Below are positions 23,831 to 34,997 of a DNA stretch of 64,000 nucleotides, in pieces. Numbering within the stretch: the stretch's first letter is position 1; each line of letters begins with the position of its first letter. Under the pieces are notes generated by a model. That model ran no database searches. It saw only the letters and a list, made by a program, of their open reading frames with translations, and had not been told where the DNA came from. The position numbers were made by a program, and so were the translations under genes. The DNA comes from Paramecium octaurelia (lineage: Eukaryota; Ciliophora; Oligohymenophorea; Peniculida; Parameciidae), in assembly GCA_905182995.1 (NCBI GenBank), contig CAJJDP010000050.1, forward strand, positions 252,877 through 316,876, given 5' to 3'.

Positions 23831-24353
23831 ATGATGATTATATAAAACAATTAAAATGATGGGAGTCACACAAATTCTGCTGAGGGATTTGATTCATTTT
23901 ATTTTTTCTCCTCATCTTCATCTTAGTTAGGTTATTCACACTCATTCTCCTTAGAATTCATTTCTTTTTATAGTTCAGATAGCACCATTGATGACCTGAA
24001 TTATTATGGATTGCCTTAAGAAGTTAATCTAAAATTAATAATATATAAAACTTTGCAGGTGGTGTTTCAACCGATTATAGTTCTCTTGCATCGACGCTTG
24101 GTTCTAATTAATCTTAATAATTTTATATTTTTTTAAAATCATTCCTCTCTGTAAAGTACTTCAAAGGAAAGCTTTTTTCAATTCTCTCAATGCTCTACAA
24201 AAGTATATATATAAGGATTATACAGAATGATGAATTTGATTCAGATGATTCTGAAATAGATAAAAAGCAAATGATACAAATCCTGTTGAGACAAAAGTCA
24301 ATGATTACTGAATAAGTGTAAAAAAGATAATTAAAACAATTGGGTAGTATTGA
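23831..24353 (+). CDS. Acidic Ser-rich hypothetical protein
   Basis: About 159 residues from MMIIQNNQNDGSHTNSAEGF. Two introns (23 nt, GTATATAT...TACAG; 20 nt, GTCAATG...ATAAG) give an exact frame with a terminator at 24351-24353, leaving 62 bp before the convergent membrane protein gene. The N-terminal third is Ser/Phe/Tyr-rich; a later segment NDEFDSDDSEIDKKQMIQIL is acidic then basic. A hydrophobic stretch in the middle may be an additional unspliced intron (36 nt). No family recognised. Confidence 0.45.
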
Positions 24354-24415
24354 TTTTTTAATTACATTGGAAAAATTAAAAATAAGCTTTATCCATTTGG
24401 TGCAGTCAAGCATCT

Positions 24416-24956
24416 AAAAATTATTGAAAGTAGTTATACTCTTAGATAACGCAAAAAATATAATAATTCCATAATCCGTACGCTTTAATTTCATAAAATG
24501 GAGAGTAAATAAACGATAATCCCCATTGAAGCAAAACACAAATGAGCTAAGCAAATTAAATAAATACTAACTTGAGTGAGACTTCCAATTGCAAAAATCA
24601 ACATAATGAAAATGACTGTAGAATACTTAGATTCTAATTCTTCAAATTTGCTATACACGCATATAATAACAAGTAATAAATCGATTGTATAATCTATTGC
24701 AAACTTAAATGGGTATATATATACAATGAACGAATTGTGAGAAGAATAGTCTCTAAATTTAAAAGGGTATTGTTTATTCTGGAGAGTTGTTGAATATATA
24801 AAAGGCTGAATTGCTCAAGAGATCAATAAAACCAAATAACCAAGAAATTCCAATTACAAGTTTAGTTCCAAATAATAATTAATGCCACCAGTTTCTAAGA
24901 AATTATTCCAAATTGGCCTTTGCTAATTAATTACTGTCTTATTATTCTGAATTCAT
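24416..24956 (-). CDS. Multi-pass membrane protein, rhomboid-like (UBAC2-like?)
   Basis: 164 residues; introns of 21 and 25 nt give an exact frame. Starts MNSEQQDSNQLAKANLEQFL. A first membrane helix follows (TKLVIGISWLFGFIDLL), then QRLFFSQFVHFAIDYTIDLL and STVIFIMLIFAIGSLTQL, ending SPFYEIKAYGLWNYYIFCVI. The arrangement of an aromatic Arg-Leu-Phe-F motif followed by a helix with a His, then helices ending in a YGLW segment, resembles the UBAC2/derlin side of the rhomboid superfamily. No catalytic Ser-His pair (GxSG) is visible, so a pseudoprotease of the ER is the best guess. Confidence 0.55.
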
Positions 24957-25340
24957 ATACTTATAATAATAATATAAAATGTATAAAGTCTTATTGATAA
25001 CAAAAAATGTACAAAATAAATCACTGTTTGAATTAAATAATGAAATTGATTAGATATGAGAATCATTTAAAGATTAAGAATAATAGTATTTTCAAAGTAT
25101 ATTTTTGAATTTATATATTTATATTCGTTCTTTGTGATCTGAGTTGATAATTTGAAAAATATGATATATTTGCTGGAGTTTGTTTGCATTTCTTTTGTAT
25201 TGTTAATGCTTTAACTTTTGTTAAGCTTATTAAAAATTTATTTATGCTATCTAGATTGTGTGCATAGAAATTTACTACATAAATACATGGAGTTCCGATA
25301 AAATGTATTTATTTGATCAAATGATATAGTGTTGGAAGCA
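24957..25340. promoter_or_regulatory. Divergent intergenic region
   Basis: 384 bp of AT-rich DNA between divergent genes. I see no coding frame, repeat or RNA gene. Confidence 0.4.
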
Positions 25341-26976
25341 ATGAAGTTTGACATCCCAAAAGTGTCAGAGGAACGATACAAAAATATAAGAACTCTTACT
25401 TGCTATCTATAGGATCGATTACATGACAGTTAATTGATGGAGTTTGTTAGAGATGTTGAGTTAATAAAAGAGAAAGTATTAATGTATTTTAATTGTTGCT
25501 AGGTGCATACTAACACTCTACAATTGAAATCTAGTATTTTCAGACTTTTTAATCAATGTATTATTATAATGTTATTGCAGATCAAGTATTAGATCTTGTA
25601 CCTCTGGCTTTGAGAATCGACTTGTAAGAATTGCAACCGGAGCATTTTTATGATGATTTTGACAGAATTGAAACAGAGATCAAAAGTGAATATAATTGTT
25701 TTGTTCAGAATAGAGCGAGTCTATTTTAACCATAGAATAAAAGCCTAACTGACTTTATTCAATATAAACGTAAATACCATAGATTGAGAATCGAAGAAGA
25801 TGAGAGAGTGCCTGCTTTCACATAACTAATGGATGATGGTTTGATAAACACTTTATTGCCAAAATAAGAATTGGAGTCGTATGATACAAATAGCAAAGAG
25901 GATTTTAAGAATCAATTGGTAGTGGCCAGAAATTCTAGATTGATGAACAAACATATTAAGTAGAAAGATGAGAGTGAACTCAGAACTCCTTTGTAATTAA
26001 GACAGGTTGAAAGTCTTGAAGAAATTAAGGAAACCAATTAAGTTTGCTTTTATAATTTACCATACATATTGGATGAGAAATTTAAATAGGGGTGCAGAGA
26101 ATACTTTGAGTAAAGATTTGGTGAAATAGAATCTATCGAATATTTTGAGTATTCTAACTTCAAAAAGCAAATTGATCAAATAACTACAGGTAATAAGCAA
26201 AATGAGAACAAGGATCTCTATTAAAGCTTGGATCAATTGAGTTCCACAAAGAAACTATTGGAGAGAGTAAAAGTAAATAAGAATAAAAAATTATATAAAT
26301 CGTATGCAGTGATCAACTTCAAAAACAAAGAATCTAAATTAAATGCCCTTTATTAAGACTTGAGAATATTTGGCATTAAATTTAACGACTTATAATTAAG
26401 GATTGACGATGCAGACCATAAAAAACTACTTTATGTAAATAATTTATCAAAATTTTCTAATGTCAAATACTTGGTAGAATTTCTGAACATGCATTTGGGT
26501 ATTCAATTTGAACCACTTGATGAAAGAATACAATTATAGAATAATGTTGTTTGTTTAATCTTAAAAGACTTTAAAGAAACCCAAATAGCCTTTGATAAGT
26601 TGAACAACTTAACATTTTCAGTATATTTATTAACTATACTTAGAGATTTAAAATGAATGTATTTCACTATCCTGACGGTTTGAAGTACATGGGCAATAAA
26701 ATAGCAGAGCACTTCAATAGTAATATAGCTCTTCTGATTTTGGAGTAGAACTTATCTAAATTAAAATTTGAAATGGATTAAAATTGGAAGGAGGTTAAAT
26801 TTGAAATAGAATCAAGAGATATAGTTACTAAAGAGCCTTAATACCCTATTAGTTAAGAAATCCACTCAACAGATATGCAATAATGCATAATCGAGATGAT
26901 TGAGGATTCTTATCAAGAAGAGGAATTTCAATTAGAGCTCTTTGGCTTGGTTTGGGATGAAGAAGCTCAATACTGA
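25341..26976 (+). CDS. Divergent protein with two RRM-like domains
   Basis: 526 residues; introns of 32 nt (GTGCATAC...ATCTAG) and 23 nt (GTATATTT...ACTTAG) give an exact frame to TGA 26974-26976. The N-terminal 240 residues are helical and charged. Two segments look like RRMs: the first has an RNP2-like VCFYNLPYILDEKF and RNP1-like SYAVINFKNKES; the second has KLLYVNNLSKFSNVKYLVEF and NVVCLILKDF. The C-terminus is acidic (IEMIEDSYQEEEFQLELFGL). Spacing of RNP motifs fits, but aromatic RNA-contact residues are only partly conserved. An RNA-binding role is an inference from fold pattern. Confidence 0.55.
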
Positions 26977-27223
26977 TTATAAATTGTTAACAAGAATTTT
27001 TGTTTATAAATTCTTATAATTGAATGATAAGAATATCCCAAAATATATCCAAATTTATTAATATTTCATACATTAATACAGTAATACATCAAATAGTACA
27101 ACTCCAATTGAACTAAATAATTGAAATTATTTAAAATAATTTTATTAAGTCTATTTATTATCAAATATTAATTTTGTATTTAATTAAATAGAAAAATTAG
27201 ATAGAAATTAGAAAATCAATTAA

Positions 27224-27586
27224 ATGAAATTTTAAGTAATGTTACCAAAGTATGAGACATAATTTATTGAAGGTGTATTCTTAATTAATTATTTCTCTCT
27301 GATGTAAATAATTCTAAAATATAAAAGCAATAAAAAGAATTCTATCATTAAAAAATCTCCACCTACTAGAATTTAGAAGAAGCTATATCCACTTGATAAA
27401 ATAGCAACCATTTATTACTCACATGAATATCTTAGTTAAACATAAATGTTTTAAGAGATTAATTAGACTTAGTAGAACCTTAAGTGGACAATATTATTTG
27501 TATCCATAATTTATATTATTATGTATTTAATTAATATATCCATATACAGATTAGGAGATAAATAATCTATGAATTATCTGTTATGA
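27224..27586 (+). CDS. Possible small membrane protein
   Basis: Open frame of 120 residues with the ciliate code (MKFQVMLPKYETQFIEGVFL). The middle reads like real protein (RIQKKLYPLDKIATIYYSHE) and the end carries one membrane-like helix (WTILFVSIIYIIMYLINISI). No family match; it could be chance in a 640-bp gap. Confidence 0.3.
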
Positions 27587-27620
27587 TAATATATTTAGTT
27601 TTGATATTAAATAAATGAAT

Positions 27621-28587
27621 TCATTGAATCATCATACTAAATGCAGCCAAATAATCTAATAACAAAGTTGAATAATTTTGTTGAAGTGTTTGAAGATCTG
27701 CAAATAAGATTTCTTATTCATCGCTTTGGCATTTGAACCATAATTCATTTTAAATCTGATGGTGAGAAAGGATAAATTCAAAAGGAACTTTCTAATTGAA
27801 AACTCTGTGTTTGAATTATTGATTACGATAGACATTCTACTATGTTGAAAACCCTTCAGTTTATGTATAATCAGATATCAATTTAATAGGTTGGGATAGC
27901 TCTTATTTATCATTCACTTCTGTGAATTTAAGCATATTGACTTCTTTCTCTTTTTATCTTTATTCAAAAATGATTTCATTTAAATAGTCCTTTTCTACTT
28001 TATATTTGCTTTTATAGGTGTTAATTTTGATTGGATTAAACTGTTATTATCTAATATGCATCATTCTATTGAAGTCAAGAGTTTGTGACACTTTCTGTAC
28101 TTTAAACTTATTAAGATCCTTGGATTCAGTTTATTTAATAGGCTTGAAACTCACACTTACAATTTAAACATCAGGATCATCGTCATTGATCTAGAAAGTT
28201 TCCTTTTTCTAAACAATCTCATCAGTGTCTAACTCAATGTTTATAATTTCTGCTTCTTTTATTAGCACTTGTGTGAATCTATTTCTAATATGTACTCTTA
28301 TGGGTTCATCTGGTTTCTTAGGTTATTTTGCTTTTTCTACTTTTTTTGCTATCAATTTGTAATAATTTTTATATGCCAAATATCTTTCGAATCGACTATT
28401 GAAGTATATAAAGAAATGTTTACCCTATCAGAAGTAAGGAAGCAGCGCTGAAACTAGAAATGGGTTCCCAAGTATGATGCTTTTTATCATACCCAAGCCA
28501 CTTGACTGCATAATCCACCTCGTTTCCTTTATCCAATCTCTTTCCGAAGACATATTCTACTTCATAGTGCTCTTCGTTATTGTCCAT
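27621..28587 (-). CDS. HP1-like chromodomain / chromoshadow protein
   Basis: 312 residues; one 28-nt intron (GTAAACATT...CAATAG). The N-terminus is a textbook chromodomain: EEHYEVEYVFGKRLDKGNEV, DYAVKWLGYDKKHHTWEPIS, with the three aromatic cage positions (Tyr of YEVE, Trp of KWLGY, and His/Trp of HHTWEP region) largely in place. A long Lys/Gln/Glu linker follows. The C-terminal 65 residues (VPFEFILSHHQIQNELWFKC ... LLLDYLAAFS) have the strand-strand-helix spacing of a chromoshadow domain. HP1 proteins read methylated H3K9/K27 and build heterochromatin; in ciliates such proteins act in macronuclear and DNA-elimination chromatin. Chromodomain certain, shadow domain probable. Confidence 0.82.
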
Positions 28588-28945
28588 ATTTAATAATTAA
28601 GTAAATATTTAGGATGGTGATGATTATCAAATTTTAGCATACATAATAAATATCATAAAAAAAAGTATGATTATATTTTTAACAATTATAAAATTGACGT
28701 TAAACCTTTTATTTACTTTTTTATTTAGAATTTAAATAACTATATTAATTACTATTGGTTTATTCTAGACTCATTGTGATTTGGAATTAACTTCCTTATT
28801 CTTATTATTCTACACTCTTTATTAAGAATACAGTGATTGGAGACTTAATTCCTTAGGTCATCCATTTGGAATATCTAAAACCAAGACAGTTCATCATCTT
28901 GAATATATAAATCATAATATTAAAACAAAAAAAATGTATTATATT
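28588..28945. other. Gap with conflicting antisense ORFs
   Basis: 358 bp upstream of the HP1-like gene and downstream of Rab11. Both strands carry protein-like open stretches around 28780-28920 (forward YSDWRLNSLGHPFGISKTKT; reverse MMNCLGFRYSKWMTQGIKSP). Only one, or neither, can be real, so I do not call a gene. Confidence 0.35.
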
Positions 28946-29650
28946 TCAACAGCATCCTTACTTTTTATTACTAGAGTTTGTAGTTTCTAAATCCAATTTT
29001 TCACTTTATAAATGAGACATCTAATCATATTTTTATATCTGTTTTGTTAGATTCTGATAAATTTCTAATTTATATTGAATTTAAAACATTGAATGATTTA
29101 TATAAAGGCTTAATCTACATTAGTACCATCTTAAGCACTTGCCTCCATAAATGCTACCTTGTACATTTGAGCCAAATCTTGTCCAGACTCTGTTCTGATT
29201 GCTCTCAAATGCTTCAAATCTGATTTGTTCCCTATAATCATGATCACAATATCTTTATCTGCGTTCTCCCTCACTTCTTAAATCCATTGTTCTACAGCTT
29301 CGAAACTTTGTTTGTTTGTTATATCATATACTAGTACTGCCCCAATGGCTCCTCTATAATATGCAGCAGTAATGGCTCTGTAGCGTTCCTAAACCCTATT
29401 TAAGCATTTTACTTGTCCTGCAGTATCCCAAATTTATGCTTTGATAACCTTCCCGTTGGTTATAATGGATCGAGTTGCAAATTCAACCCCAATCGTAGTT
29501 TTGGAATCTGCATTAAATTAGTTTTTTGTAAATCGCAGTAGTAGATTGGATTTTCCAACTCCAGAGTCCCCTTTATTATCGATTTAATTAGTCATTACCT
29601 GAAAGTACTATTTTAAATAAATAGTCATAGTCATCATCAGCTTTGCTCAT
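28946..29650 (-). CDS. Rab11-like small GTPase
   Basis: 209 residues, three introns (28, 24 and 23 nt), exact frame. G motifs are all present: P-loop GDSGVGKS, switch I with TTIGVEF, switch [22 protein letters not shown] (the [12 protein letters not shown] is specific to Rab11/Rab25), NKSD, and EASAQDG in place of ETSALD. The C-terminus ends NKKQGCC with two cysteines for geranylgeranylation. Rab11 controls recycling endosomes and, in ciliates, contractile-vacuole or phagosome membrane return. The 23-nt intron near the 3' end is required to reach the CC motif, confirming its position. Confidence 0.95.
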
Positions 29651-30006
29651 TTAATTAATATAGATAATTATTAAGAAAGTTATACCAATATTATTAAAGA
29701 AGTACAAGATCTAAAAATCTGTTTGAATCTAACTAAATCAACCTAAAATTTTAGCTACAAGATCCAATAACTTTAAAATTCAATAACAAAAAAATATCCA
29801 ATAAGTTCATCATATGGAAAGTATAAAATTAATCTAAGAAAGAACATTCTAAAGGATTTTCACTAGTCTAGGTAATTATGAATTAGAAATTTCAATTCTT
29901 TTGGAATATTTAGTAGAAATAATTCTGCTTCTCTGAAATCTTTTTTATTATTCAAATGATGCATTATTAAATATCAAATTTTTTTTAAAATAACTAATTT
30001 AGAGAT
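29651..30006. other. Intergenic region upstream of Rab11 with a micro-ORF
   Basis: 356 bp. A forward 40-codon ORF at 29814-29936 (MESIKLIQERTFQRIFTSLG) reads like protein but has no further support. Otherwise AT-rich and featureless; must hold the Rab11 promoter. Confidence 0.35.
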
Positions 30007-30477
30007 ATGCAAAAAGGCATTCCTAAATCACTTATTTCAGTTATTCTAGACATACATATATAATGTATTTCGAATATTGAATCTAAATTTAGTTTAAATT
30101 ACTTTTTATATAAAAATTATATTAATAACATAAATGAAATTAAAAATTGTTCTCTTATTTACAATCATCTGTCTTATATCAATAAGCACTTTCTATATGA
30201 CGTTGCAGAATGGTATTATTTCCAAACTATTGCTTTAGATTAAACTCTACTTAAATTAAAGACCAATCACACCTTCAAGGGTACAAATACCAAACACACA
30301 GGATATTGGAATGGTGATTTATAATGCACTGCGAAATGCTAAGCTTAGGATGGGATCAGCTGTGGACAAGCGTGGTAAAATTGTTGTCGACCTTCATAAT
30401 GTATAAGTGAATGGTATGGTGCTAAGAATTGTAAGGACCGAATACCAGTTTCTGGATGCTCAGATGATGAAAATTGA
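30007..30477 (+). CDS. Cys-rich small protein, start uncertain
   Basis: The last 95 residues are convincing: WYYFQTIALDQTLLKLKTNH, then a compact block with eight cysteines (QCTAKCQAQDGISCGQAW, NCCRPSQC, KNCKDRIPVSGC) ending SDDEN at TGA 30475-30477. Paired cysteines suggest a disulphide-bonded extracellular domain. Two starts are possible. The frame is open from ATG 30007. Alternatively, ATG 30134 begins a good signal peptide (MKLKIVLLFTII) in another frame, and a 38-nt intron (GTCTTATATC...GTTGCAG) would join it exactly to the Cys-rich part. The second fits a secreted protein better. Confidence 0.5.
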
Positions 30478-30809
30478 TGATGGTTATTAGCTCATCTTAT
30501 TGAATTAAATAAACCCTTATTTTTACATTTAAATTATAATGCAGATTATAGAGATCATTTTTGAAATACCCGTTAAACCGATTCATTTGAGTTTAAGAGT
30601 GATTTAATTTTTACATACTTAATTATGAGTTGTTTAATTCTTGGGAATTTAGAATTGTTTTGAAATATCAAAGAGGAAGGGGATATTAACATCTAAATAT
30701 GCGGTAACAGAATAAATTGATAAAGATTAAAATTTATTAGGAATGAGATAATTAAATTTTTAATACTATAAATTTTAATTTATTAATAATATTTTTAACA
30801 CATAATTAA
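30478..30809. promoter_or_regulatory. Intergenic region before large orphan gene
   Basis: 332 bp, AT-rich, no credible coding frame; promoter of the next gene by position. Confidence 0.4.
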
Positions 30810-33185
30810 ATGTCATAATTAAGTGCTTATAATCTGTAAAAATATTTATCATAATAAGTCTTGAAGGATTTGCAAAATAGAATGAGGTTGAAGTGCAATC
30901 ATACAGAGTGAATTTTTTGAAGGGTGTAAATATTGTTGAGGTTGATCCTGTATAATCCAATTTTAATCAAAATGATGTTCTTAATAACAAATTCTTATAG
31001 AAGCATTTATGCACTTGCAATTCCTTCATTTAGTTAATCTAAAAATCATCTATAAAGACTGAGATTGGTATACTTTGAAATTTATTTAGCAACCATGGGA
31101 GTTCCTTTTGCTCCAGAATTAAACGAAATTGATTTTAAAAATTAAGATCAGGTATATAAAAATATTACTAAAAATCTCAAAGATTCCTTTACAATTGTTG
31201 AAATACAACACAATTCAATTACAATAAGCATTAGCTTTTGTGAAGAGCTGGATTCTTTTTGTATTTCATATGGAACGCAAACAATTATTTGTTATAATGA
31301 AAAAGATATTGAATTAAATAAGTAGCCTAAACATGATCAATTACGATAAGTAGCCACTTCATTTTTTCATCTCTTTAATAAAATGCCTCGTTAATAATAA
31401 AATAATTTTATTGAAGATTTGACTAATCGAAGTTTGATAGGTTGTTACAACCATAAAAAATAAATAGAATGGTTTGCAATTCTTGAGCATTACGCAGAGT
31501 AAAGAATGATTGATCCAAATACAGTTAAGAGTTTTTTACATCATTACAATTTGGAACCTATTTAAGTTTATCAAACGTAGTGCACTTAATTTTAATTACA
31601 GAAACACATCTCTTAAGTTTACAACCAATTAATTGATTCATTCAACGATTTTTATAAAGGCAAAACCTTGTATTTTTGGAAAGGAGACCTCTTTCTTGGT
31701 AGTTGTTTCATTCCATTTAATTAATATAACATTTTGAACGAATTATAATCAATTATCTTGAATAAAGAGAAGGGAATTAATAAGAAGGAACCCTTCTAAT
31801 ATCTTTCTAAATTCAATTTAGATGATTAGGATTTAGAATTCTATAAAAAATACACTGAAATGATTTTAGATAATTCAGAAGACATTAATAATACTATTTA
31901 ATTTTCGAAATTTACTACTTAAGCTTTCAATAGCATTAGAGAAGAGTTAGATTATTTATTAAAAAAATAAGATGGCTTGATTCCACTTTCTTAGTGTATG
32001 CAATCTGCTATTATTGTTGTTATTCCAATAGGAATTTTAGGTATGGGATATGAAAAGTTATGCTCTTTTATTTAGAAGACTTGTTAAAGAGTGCAAAGAA
32101 TTAAGTTAGTAGATCAAATTAATGAGAAGAATTAGCTTTATTTTATTGAGAAAATATGCACTCCAAAAGAATTAGAGTAATTCAATAAATAGATAAAATC
32201 ATTGCCATTTAACATCAAGACTATTGCTCTCTTACCTAAATGCTAATCTACTTACGAGATTAAAGAGTGGTAATGTAGTTTTCCATTTTCCTTCAACTTT
32301 ATAATGCATTGTTTACTCTCTGTTTTGGATAATAAGAATTCTGTGAAAGAGATTATCAATTAGCTGAAGGAGTTTTAAAATGAGAAACTAAATAATATTC
32401 AAACGGATTATAAAATAAATTTTCATTTCATAAATGCTAATAAAGAAAAAAATTATCTATATAGCGAAATAGTTGAATAAGATTTTTAAGCAGCACTTAA
32501 ATCATAAAATGATTAACTAATTGAAAGTCTTTCTTAATATAAAGATGCTCTAACAAACATGAATGATAACCATCTAAAAGAAGAATCGAAGAAACTCATT
32601 ACAACTATTGAAGAAAGGACATACATAATTTTAAGAAAAAGTGTTAAATTTTAGATTGAAAAGGATCATCAATCCAAATATGGTTTATTTATTGAGAAAC
32701 CTGATTGGATTGAAATTGATAAATTTATAAATTCTTGTTTGGAAATAATTGTTTAAGAATACCCAAATGATTCAGGAATTAAAAGGATGTATCATTAGTA
32801 TGATAGTTAATTCAAAGCTGAAAATGCTGTATTTATGAGGATAAGCCAGCCATATTTAAATGCTAAATAATTATAAGAGAAACCAATCAATACAACAGTG
32901 TCAATTGCAGTAATCATAGTTGATGGGATTGTAATGTTGTAACCCTAAGAATTAGGAATGGATTTATTATAAGATATTCCTATATACACTCATAATATTG
33001 ATAATCTAAAAAGTAATAAGGTTTCTGAACAAGTAAAAATAGAAGTGAGAAAAATGCAAAAGTAAAATATTCCAGATAAAACAATTAAAAAAAAATAAAT
33101 CACTTTCAATAGTAAAAATTGGGATGCTTTTATTGTAAAATTTACACCAATTAAAATAAGATTAGTAGGAAGACAAATAAATTGA
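30810..33185 (+). CDS. Large protein of unrecognised family
   Basis: 776 residues. Introns of 23 nt (GTAAAAATA...ATAAG) and 22 nt (GTATACTTTG...TTTAG) join MSQLSAYNLLEGFAKQNEVE to the long exon that begins ATMGVPFAPELNEID; that exon then runs without interruption for over 2 kb, and the total is an exact multiple of three. The protein is soluble, with mixed helix/strand character, Trp- and Cys-containing motifs (KGKTLYFWKGDLFLGSCFIP), one modest hydrophobic segment (SAIIVVIPIGILGMGY) and a basic tail. There are no membrane anchors, repeats or catalytic motifs that I can name. Such a long conserved-looking gene without a recognised domain is unusual here. Confidence 0.75.
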
Positions 33186-33364
33186 TTATTATAATTATTT
33201 AAATTAATTAATTTATTTTTCTTAAAAGGAGTATTAGATACAATAAATAGAATAGTCTATAATGTATATATATAACAAAAGATAGAGGAAGAGGAAAAGA
33301 AAGATATTTAAGATAAATAAAAATAAGATGAGAATAAGAAATTTTTATCTTGTTTAAACTTATT

Positions 33365-34129
33365 ATGATAAAGACTATAACACTCACAAAAAAATTAGAA
33401 CATCTAAGTGAAGAGAAAAAGAATGTTGGCTTCTAGAATATCATGATATTATATTAAATTGTAATTATTGTAATATCTGTTTGATTCTTTTTAAAGATAT
33501 ATTATAGATTACTCCATTTAATCTATAATCAATAAGTTGTGTCGTGAAAATCAAAAAATAATCATGGATTGATTTAATCTCAACAAATTAAGAATTAAAT
33601 CAAATTGCATCTTAAAAGCACTGAAAATTATGATATAATTTATTAAAATGTAAAGACAACAAAAATTAAAATCTAATAGGCATTTAAAATTTGTAGTTAA
33701 TCTCCAAAAAGTAAGTTATGATCAAATTACGTCAACCCAACAGCTTTTGTGAATTTAGATGATTAAACAGGTAGATTTAAATACCCTTAAAGTGAATCTT
33801 GAAGATCTTTATATTTATATATTCAATTATGTATGCTATGATAGATACAAATTACAAGGGTAGGAGTATTCTAATTTTCCTGCTGTATAGAATGAGATAA
33901 TAATTTCAAAACTTGAATTTGGTCAAGTAATTGTAGCTGTTAGTAAAATATTCTTTAATGTACTGTGCATAATGAATGGACTTGAAGGCTTTATTCAGCT
34001 TGCTTGGAGCCAATACTGTGGAATTGAACTAATAATCAAGGGATTTATGAGGTGAAGATGACATTTCTTCAGCTCGACGGGAATTTTCTAAAAGAATAGT
34101 AGAAATTAAATTAGAAAGAATAGGAATGA
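33365..34129 (+). CDS. Single-pass membrane protein with an in-frame TGA
   Basis: Begins MIKTITLTKKLEHLSEEKKN, then one membrane helix (NIMILYQIVIIVISI) after an 18-nt intron (GTTTGATTC...AAAG). The same frame then continues through GLIQSQQIKNQIKLHLKSTE, and with introns of 33 and 22 nt into VNLEDLYIYIFNYVCYDRYK. A TGA at 33545-33547 interrupts this frame, and no AG acceptor lies close enough for a normal-sized intron. The last exon probably reads GIYEVKMTFLQLDG to TGA 34127-34129, but splicing between 33960 and 34050 is unresolved. The soluble part might be a C2-like beta fold (weak guess). Confidence 0.45.
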
Positions 34130-34196
34130 TTTAAAATATAGATAAATGATGAATTAACTTAAGGCAATCGAATAATATATATGCATATCATTATAA

Positions 34197-34415
34197 TCAA
34201 AATATTTAGCAGGCCACATAATTTTTCTTTTCAACTACTTTTCTTAAATCATTTTCAACAATTTGATAATTTAGAGAAATGTGTCGACTATGTTATCCGA
34301 ACTCTGCGCTAGTTCTATCTTCAATTATTTGATCCATAGCTGTAACTATAGGTTCTTAGTTGATTCCTTTGGATGATGCAAATGGAGTTTAAGATGAAAA
34401 TATGTTCGAATACAT
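34197..34415 (-). CDS. Small conserved-looking protein
   Basis: 72 residues without introns, MYSNIFSSQTPFASSKGINQ to KKNYVACQIF. Composition is that of a genuine soluble protein (NQEPIVTAMDQIIEDRTSAE), quite unlike the AT-driven shadows around it. It ends 68 bp from the convergent forward gene. An upstream frame may add an exon (ending NPVYQP), so the start is provisional. Family unknown. Confidence 0.45.
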
Positions 34416-34597
34416 GCTAACATTTAAGGAGATAATTACGTCATCAAAGGTGTCTATACAGGCTGATAAACTGGATTTGTACTAAAATGAATTGCTAAAT
34501 ATTTACAACTAAGTTTGATTATTCATTTAATTTTATATTATATTCCATTTATATTAAAATTACTTATATCTATACAAAATGAATATACAATTTTCTT

Positions 34598-34997
34598 TCA
34601 TTGATCAACCTCCTTTTTCTTTGTTTTTCGCTCTTTGCTATCACTCTTCTAAATTACTCTTTGTTTTTCGAACTAATTTTATAACATTACTCCACCAATG
34701 ATAATAAGAGAAACTAAACCAATTAGCACTGCCAATAATATAATGTGTACTAGTTTAAATTCTTATTCATTTTGCTACAATACTAAATTCATTTCTTACT
34801 CTAAATGGGAATAACCAACTGACATCTCCTAAGTATTTATAGATTAAGGATTATCTATTAATTGACATCTGATAAAGTATTTATAGCCCTTTAGCCATTA
34901 CGCTAGCCAAGAACACATAAAGGGGTGTAATAAACACCAAAAGCCAAATAAACATTACTTGTTGCGAAAAAAAGGAAAAGACTTGCCCTAAAACCAT
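34598..34997 (-). CDS. Small membrane protein with two hydrophobic helices and basic tail
   Basis: Starts MVLGQVFSFFSQQVMFIWLL, giving a first membrane helix (MFIWLLVFITPLYVFLASVM). The 3' part reads MSVGYSHLEQEMNLVLQQNE, then a second helix (IILLAVLIGLVSLIIIGGVM) and a Lys/Arg/Gln tail KSDSKERKTKKKEVDQ. The two parts are in different frames; the connecting intron near 34850 is not resolved, and they could be two separate genes. Confidence 0.45.

Noticed and set aside
24353-24571. Longer C-terminus for the acidic gene at 23831 running to 24545 or 24571
   Set aside because: It would overlap the convergent membrane protein, whose two-intron model ending at 24416 is exact; a 20-nt intron gives a stop at 24351-24353 and removes the overlap.
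34598-34910. Short direct repeat (ACATCT...AAGTATTTATAG seen twice near 34825 and 34870)
   Set aside because: Two imperfect copies of about 20 bp in AT-rich coding DNA; too little to call a repeat element.
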